DNA from: an uncultured Lachnospiraceae bacterium
GTDB taxonomy: Bacteria > Bacillota > Clostridia > Lachnospirales > Lachnospiraceae
Length of the DNA: 64,000 bases
Reading direction: 5' to 3'
Assembly (NCBI GenBank): GCA_946616835.1
Contig: CAMOJK010000002.1
Location: 18,564-82,563, forward strand
Below, piece by piece: positions 60,039 to 64,000 of this stretch (positions are counted from its first letter, which is position 1; each line of letters begins with the position of its first letter). The position numbers were made by a program, and so were the translations under genes. A model generated the notes under the pieces. That model saw only the letters and a program-made list of their open reading frames with translations. It had not been told where the DNA came from and searched no databases.

Positions 60039-61070
60039 TCAGGGATGCATTTTGACTGTCCTTATTATTTCCTCTATCACATTTATATCGTTTACAGGCA
60101 TTTTCCGCCATTGATATTTCTCAAGATGCTTGGAGTAATACTCGTTTGGCACACAGTCGTCTATCCAGAGGGGGAAGATCTTTTTATTCAGTTCAACTGC
60201 TTTTTCAAATTCGATTCTGACTTCCTTACTTTCCTGGGATGAATAGGAAAGCAGTATCAGGAACAGGTCACAGGCTTCTATTGCCTGCATTTCGTGATCC
60301 ATATAATAAGTTCCGGCAGGAACATCCTCGGGAGCACGCCATACAAATACATCCCGTGCCTCTAACAGTTCCTTTATTTCCTCGGCACGCTCGCTGTTCA
60401 ATTGGTTGTAGCTCAAGAAAATTAAAGGCGGATTTTCCGGTCTCTCTGTCAGCATGCATCCGGTATTCCAGAACCTGAACAGAGTATTTACCTTTTTGTC
60501 TGTCAGGTCCGTAAACAGTTTCTCTCTCTCTTGGGCATTCTTATGAGAAGCAGTCATTTCCTGGGTATATATGCTGCAGCTCATCAGCTTATACAGAAAT
60601 CTGAGACTACTCTTAAGGTCATCAGCTGTTATAATATGTGCCGGATCAAAATCCGGTGGAAGTATACTGCTGTCAATATTGTTGATCATAATATCCGGGA
60701 AGCAGGCAAACTCATATACCAGCGGAGTGATATTGAATTTTCTTTTCAGATATTCTTTTACCTGGTAACGTACACCCCGAAGTCTCAAGCCGCCGCGTCT
60801 TTCACGCATGTTTACCCTGCGTCCGTTTTTATATATGTAGTAATATTCACCTTCCGAATATTCAAAAGCGGAGGCCCCGCATATTTCCAGAATATAAACG
60901 CCCATATGGGGAACAAAAAGAAGCATATCGCATTCCTTCACTTCGCCTTCACGCAGACTTATGTTTGGAGAAAAAGATGCGCAGATGTAATCCGGCAGTT
61001 CCCTCATTACAAAGTCATACAATATCATTTCTGAATGATTAAAGGGGGTTTCCCCGATTAAACGCGCCAT
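60039..61070 (-). CDS. NERD-TIR protein, candidate defence effector
   Basis: This 343-residue protein has an N-terminal part (about 1-140) resembling the nuclease-related NERD domain: LREGEVKECDMLLFVPHMGV then YILEICGAS. The lysine of the ExK nuclease motif is replaced, giving EIC. The C-terminal domain (about 215-343) is TIR: PLIFLSYNQLNSERAEEIKE, ACDLFLILLSYSSQESKEVR, candidate catalytic Glu in VRIEFEKAV, then KKIFPLWIDD. Bacterial TIR domains often cleave NAD+ in antiviral systems. AAGGAGAG precedes the ATG. The gene is alone, near a HipA-like module. Defence is inferred. Confidence 0.72.
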   Translation of the reverse strand: MARLIGETPFNHSEMILYDFVMRELPDYICASFSPNISLREGEVKECDMLLFVPHMGVYILEICGASAFEYSEGEYYYIYKNGRRVNMRERRGGLRLRGVRYQVKEYLKRKFNITPLVYEFACFPDIMINNIDSSILPPDFDPAHIITADDLKSSLRFLYKLMSCSIYTQEMTASHKNAQEREKLFTDLTDKKVNTLFRFWNTGCMLTERPENPPLIFLSYNQLNSERAEEIKELLEARDVFVWRAPEDVPAGTYYMDHEMQAIEACDLFLILLSYSSQESKEVRIEFEKAVELNKKIFPLWIDDCVPNEYYSKHLEKYQWRKMPVNDINVIEEIIRTVKMHP

Positions 61071-61302
61071 AGATCAGCTCTCCTTCAAACTTTTTCTAAG
61101 ATGATTCTATCAGATACTGCATGCTTTTTCTATTTAATATGAACATTCCCAAATCGGTCAAAACGGCACATGCAGGTGCAACGTTTTTTTGAGCCTTTTC
61201 AGCAAACATTTCATGGATAAGAATTATTCATATAAGCTTCTTCCGGAGAGCAGGGTGATATTTATCTGTCGCAGATGATAGTATGCGCTTTTTATTTACA
61301 TC

Positions 61303-61334
61303 AAAGGAGGATGTTGTTAATGAAAAATAAATGA
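61303..61334 (+). other. orphan ribosome binding site with a four-codon ORF
   Basis: A perfect AAAGGAGG (61303-61310) is followed after 9 nt by ATG AAA AAT AAA TGA (61320-61334). This looks like the 5' edge of a deleted gene, or a minimal ORF. A LytTR-type promoter starts right after it. Confidence 0.5.
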
Positions 61335-61340
61335 TTTTTG

Positions 61341-61409
61341 ACCGTTTAGTCATCAAATCTGACCGTTTATCGCATTTTTATAGAATTTCAGTTCCTTTTC
61401 TAGTAAAAT
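61341..61409 (+). promoter_or_regulatory. LytTR-type direct repeats and promoter before the secreted-protein gene
   Basis: ACCGTTTAG (61341-61349) and ACCGTTTAT (61362-61370) are 21 bp apart and match the known LytTR consensus [TA][AC][CA]GTTN[AG][TG]. TAAAAT (61404-61409) begins 42 bp after the start of the second repeat. Activation by a LytTR response regulator is likely, but none is encoded in the window. Confidence 0.75.
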
Positions 61410-61445
61410 ACACCAATCGGATTTTTTGTAAGAGGAGGATAGAGT

Positions 61446-62246
61446 ATGAAAAATGTAATGAAGAAAGTATTTGGAGGCATGGCAGTATTCGGTGCGCTGG
61501 CAGCAGTATTTCTGACAGTAGGTGCATTTACCAGTACCGTAGCTTTTGCTGATGTGTCAGAAGAGTCCATAGAGGGCCTGAGTGATGATGATGAGGTGGT
61601 AGTCAGCTATAAAGAAAAAGATAAAGAATGCGACAGCTGCAGCTGTAGTGAAAAATATGATGATGTAACCATGACAAAAAGCGAGTATAATGCCCTGAAG
61701 GATAAAAGCTATATTGTAATTACATCTGTAAGACCTGCAAACGAAAGCAGCGAGACAGAGGCCGCCACTGAGGAAACCGCAGCTGAGGCAGCTACGGAAA
61801 CTACAGATGAGCCCGAGGCAGCTACAGAAGCTACAGAAGCTACAGAGGAGACTGTACAGGAGACTGCGGAACCTATTCAGATCGAAAGTGCTTTATGGGA
61901 AAAGGTTGACGGTGAGAATGTATTCCATGTTTCCGGACGTGTAAGCAAGGAGCTGTTAGATCAGGGATGGAAGCCGGAGGAATTCTATCTGCTTCCCGGA
62001 GAAAACGCATCCCTTGACGACTGGATAGGTATAGCTACAGCCCAGGAAGGGGTTGACCTTGATATCTGGGACAACGAGGACGGCAGTATATCATTTAAGT
62101 GGTCCGGTTCTTTCTATATGCCTGAGGCAACACTTGCGGATGATGCTGATGCGTATGTATGTTTCTCGGTCCATGACGTTGATTATACACAGGAAATGCC
62201 CAGTGCAACGGTTTGTCTAAAGCAGGGCGAGATGTATGAGAAATAA
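61446..62246 (+). CDS. secreted protein with acidic EATE-rich linker, unknown
   Basis: This 266-residue protein has a signal peptide ending near AFA-D at residue 36. A small Cys-rich part (ECDSCSCSEKYDD) follows, then a low-complexity linker of Glu/Ala/Thr (about 100-140). The C-terminal beta-rich domain contains WGWK-like EKVDGENVFHVSGRVSKELL and CFSVHDVDYTQEMPSATVCL. AAGAGGAGGA precedes the ATG. The product is exported and probably binds or shields something on the surface. No family is recognised. The promoter has strong LytTR-type repeats. Confidence 0.7.
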   Translation: MKNVMKKVFGGMAVFGALAAVFLTVGAFTSTVAFADVSEESIEGLSDDDEVVVSYKEKDKECDSCSCSEKYDDVTMTKSEYNALKDKSYIVITSVRPANESSETEAATEETAAEAATETTDEPEAATEATEATEETVQETAEPIQIESALWEKVDGENVFHVSGRVSKELLDQGWKPEEFYLLPGENASLDDWIGIATAQEGVDLDIWDNEDGSISFKWSGSFYMPEATLADDADAYVCFSVHDVDYTQEMPSATVCLKQGEMYEK

Positions 62247-62303
62247 GTAAAGTAAATCAGTTATCACTACGTTTAAAAATATAGTATTACTCTGAATTAT
62301 AAT

Positions 62304-62344
62304 AAAGCAGATGAGCCGGCGGACAGCTGTTTCATCTGCTTTTA
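62304..62344 (+). terminator. Rho-independent terminator after the secreted-protein gene
   Basis: AAAGCAGATGA pairs with TCATCTGCTTT around a GC-rich loop, with further T residues. Confidence 0.8.
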
Positions 62345-62436
62345 TAAGTATGATGTTGCATAAGCTGCTGTGCAACAGCATTGCTGAAATGTTATATACG
62401 AATTGTAACAGCTTTTATATTTAGGAGGACAGAACA

Positions 62437-63147
62437 ATACATCCGGTATTCACAATATTATGCTTTGACATATCAGCCTATATGCTCTTTGGAACCATAG
62501 GAATGTTTTTTGTCTGCATATTCAATTCTTTCAGAATGGAGAGGGCAAAATTATCCTATAGGGGGCTTTTTTTCTATATAGCAAGCTGTATCGCTATGAT
62601 GCTCATATGCAGCAGGATCGCTTATGCTGTATCAGACATTGCCGTGACCGGTTTTTCAATTAAAGGTTTCTTCCATGATCTGATCTACGGCGGGATAGTT
62701 TTCTACGGCGGAATGCTTGGGGTGATAGCGGGAGCAGCCATTTTTGCAAAGTTTACCCACAGGAGCATACGTCTTATGCTGGATCATATCACCCCCTCGA
62801 TACCGCTGTTTCATATATTCGGACGCATTGGCTGTCTTTTTGCCGGCTGCTGTTACGGATTTGAATATTCGTGGGGGGTTCCAAATGAGGATTTTCCGGG
62901 TAAGCTTTTCTTTCCGGTGCAGGCAGCAGAGAGCCTGTGTAATTTGCTTATCTTTTCCGGCCTGCTCATAATGTAGAAAGTACGGAAATCTGATAAATAT
63001 ACCCTTGAAGCATATTTTTTTGCTTATGGGATATGCAGGTTCATACTTGAATTCTTCCGGGGGGATACCGGGCGCGGCATCTGGCCTGACGGTCTGTCAT
63101 CATCCCAGCATATCTCTATAGCACTGGTTATATTTGTGGCAGTGTAG
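62437..63147 (+). pseudogene. decayed prolipoprotein diacylglyceryl transferase-like gene (lgt-like)
   Basis: AGGAGG (62423-62428) lies 8 nt before ATA CAT CCG, where relatives start ATG CAT CCN (MHP). The frame continues VFTILCFDISAYMLFGTIGM and keeps the Lgt motif HIFGRIGCLFAGCCYG, then hits TAG at 62974-62976. Beyond it, in the same frame, CRFILEFFRGDTGRGIWPDG and SSSQHISIALVIF complete the normal C-terminus to TAG 63145. Thus the start codon is lost and one amber stop interrupts the frame. A shorter product from ATG 62482 would lack the end of the enzyme. Confidence 0.8.
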
Positions 63148-63229
63148 ATGTACTGTATCCAGAGGCGTTGTTCTCGAAATTAACCTTATATTAATGGAAA
63201 TTCGGGGGGAAGGTGGAAGAAAATTACTT

Positions 63230-63295
63230 GATAAATATAGGGCGGACAGGGCGAGAAAGTTCCTGAATACTTTTGAGTTTGAAAAGGTGCACTGA
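63230..63295 (+). pseudogene. relic of an amino acid ABC ATPase C-terminus
   Basis: The frame reads DKYRADRARKFLNTFEFEKV then H and TGA. It is the same as the end of the ATPase at 56805 (DRARKFLNTFEFEKVH), with silent differences. Nothing else of the gene is present. Confidence 0.8.
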
Positions 63296-63415
63296 GCCTC
63301 GGCTTTATTGTGACATATCGACCATTGGATAAGACAAGAAGCATAATGCTTTGCGTTGATTCGGTGGTTTTATTTTTCTGAATATCCGGAATGCTATAAA
63401 GAAAAACTACTGCAG

Positions 63416-63646
63416 TTAAATATTTCTTATTCTCTTTCGTGAGAGTCCAAGTAAGTAGTCTGCAGAAACATTATATAATTCGCATAGCCTTATAAGGTGT
63501 CGTATAGGCATTTCATTTGCTCCGCGTTCATAACGTGCATACATAGTCTGGGATGTTCCGAGATACTGTGCAACATATTCCTGTTTGTACCCCATATCTT
63601 CCCTAAGATCTCGCATTATTTGGATGTATGCCGGTTTATGATCCAT
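63416..63646 (-). CDS. Xre-family helix-turn-helix regulator
   Basis: This 76-residue single-domain regulator has a helix-turn-helix in KQEYVAQYLGTSQTMYARYE and a C-terminal LCELYNVSADYLLGL typical of Cro/C1-type proteins. A near-perfect palindrome about 37 bp upstream probably binds it. It stands next to relics and the decayed lgt-like gene. Target genes could be itself and the rightward polysaccharide genes. Confidence 0.88.
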   Translation of the reverse strand: MDHKPAYIQIMRDLREDMGYKQEYVAQYLGTSQTMYARYERGANEMPIRHLIRLCELYNVSADYLLGLSRKRIRNI

Positions 63647-63682
63647 TCACATGTCCTCTGATTTTATTGTAACAAGTAAAAA

Positions 63683-63709
63683 ATATTTACTATTGAATAT
63701 AGTAAATAT
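63683..63709. promoter_or_regulatory. palindromic operator upstream of the Xre regulator
   Basis: ATATTTACTAT (63683-63693), 5 nt, then ATAGTAAATAT (63699-63709): a perfect 11-bp inverted repeat centred between the divergent Xre gene and the polysaccharide gene. Confidence 0.7.
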
Positions 63710-63836
63710 GTGTACTAAAATTATCTGCAGAAGCGCATATGATTAGCAGATACTGAATGGATAATAATGTTGCTTGATGTGGAGATATCCGGGATAAAAA
63801 CTTCGGATAGTTATAGGGGGAACAGGGGACGCAGCT

Positions 63837-64000
63837 ATGCCACAGGATGAAAGGAACAGAGATTTAAACGATGGGGAAAGGGAGATCGATCTGATAGAGC
63901 TCCTTGCCTACCTTGTCAGATACAGTCGGATTCTTATTTTTGCATTGGTTGCGGGTTTGGTAATAGGAGCAGGAATTTCAGCGGGAAGTTATTTCTATCG
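63837..64000 (+). CDS. polysaccharide chain-length determinant (Wzz/CpsC-like), partial at right edge
   Basis: The 54 codons inside the window read MPQDERNRDLNDGEREIDLI, then ELLAYLVRYSRILIFALVAG and a glycine-rich membrane helix. The short acidic segment IDLIELLAYLVR followed directly by a membrane helix is the typical N-terminus of chain-length regulators (Wzz/CpsC/YveK). It probably opens an exopolysaccharide or capsule cluster to the right. GGGGA precedes the ATG. Confidence 0.8.
   Translation, partial: MPQDERNRDLNDGEREIDLIELLAYLVRYSRILIFALVAGLVIGAGISAGSYFY

Noticed and set aside
61800-61860. Repeats in the EATE-rich linker as a tandem repeat array
   Set aside because: The units are short, imperfect and inside a coding linker; this is low complexity, not a DNA repeat element.

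Overview
The window looks like chromosomal DNA of an anaerobic Clostridia bacterium, most likely Lachnospiraceae. This is inferred from protein types, not from any rRNA. The pointers are strong AGGAGG ribosome binding sites, TGnTATAAT extended -10 promoters, DUF6062, DUF1846, YfhO, a (BadF)2-type dehydratase activase, split SBP/permease proteins and several GGDEF proteins. There are no rRNA or tRNA genes, no CRISPR array and no transposase.

Layout. 0-3 kb: an acyl-activating ligase (cut by the left edge), an acyl carrier protein, a methyltransferase and a relic of a hybrid histidine kinase. 3-20 kb: three membrane GGDEF proteins, a PadR/DUF1700/DUF4097 operon, a GT-D-fold glycosyltransferase, a murein amidase, EamA and RsmG, a membrane-anchored lysozyme-like protein and an SBP/permease fusion without an ATPase. 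20-22 kb: a leftward hypC-hypD-amrS operon. 22.3 kb: a 229-nt structured RNA with a second copy at 36.4 kb. 22.7-29 kb: DUF6062, a PlsC-like acyltransferase, a cysteine-motif lipoprotein with a radical SAM enzyme, a GNAT protein and an ADP-ribosyltransferase-like protein with a small acidic partner. 29-41 kb: a GH3 lipoprotein, a C1-like protease, a MraY-like transferase, an MBOAT/SGNH acylation pair with RNA copy B between them, and an adenylation-carrier-reductase protein. 41-51 kb: a dehydratase activase split in two, DUF1846, GT2 and YfhO.

51.4-57.6 kb is the most striking region. A 36-codon cysteine-rich leader peptide and four mutually complementary segments precede one operon. The operon encodes a single lipoprotein made of two different substrate-binding proteins, a complete MetNI-type importer and a complete cystine/polar amino acid-type importer. 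This suggests combined sulfur amino acid uptake under cysteine-sensing attenuation.

57.6-64 kb is accessory. It holds a HipA-like kinase with a DUF2442/HTH partner, a NERD-TIR protein, two promoters with LytTR-type direct repeats, a decayed lgt-like gene, gene-tail relics, an Xre repressor with its palindrome and the start of a polysaccharide chain-length gene.

The strongest candidates for undescribed biology are the dual-SBP operon with its leader, the ADP-ribosyltransferase-like two-gene unit, the cysteine-motif lipoprotein with its CTG-started radical SAM enzyme, and the paired structured RNAs.
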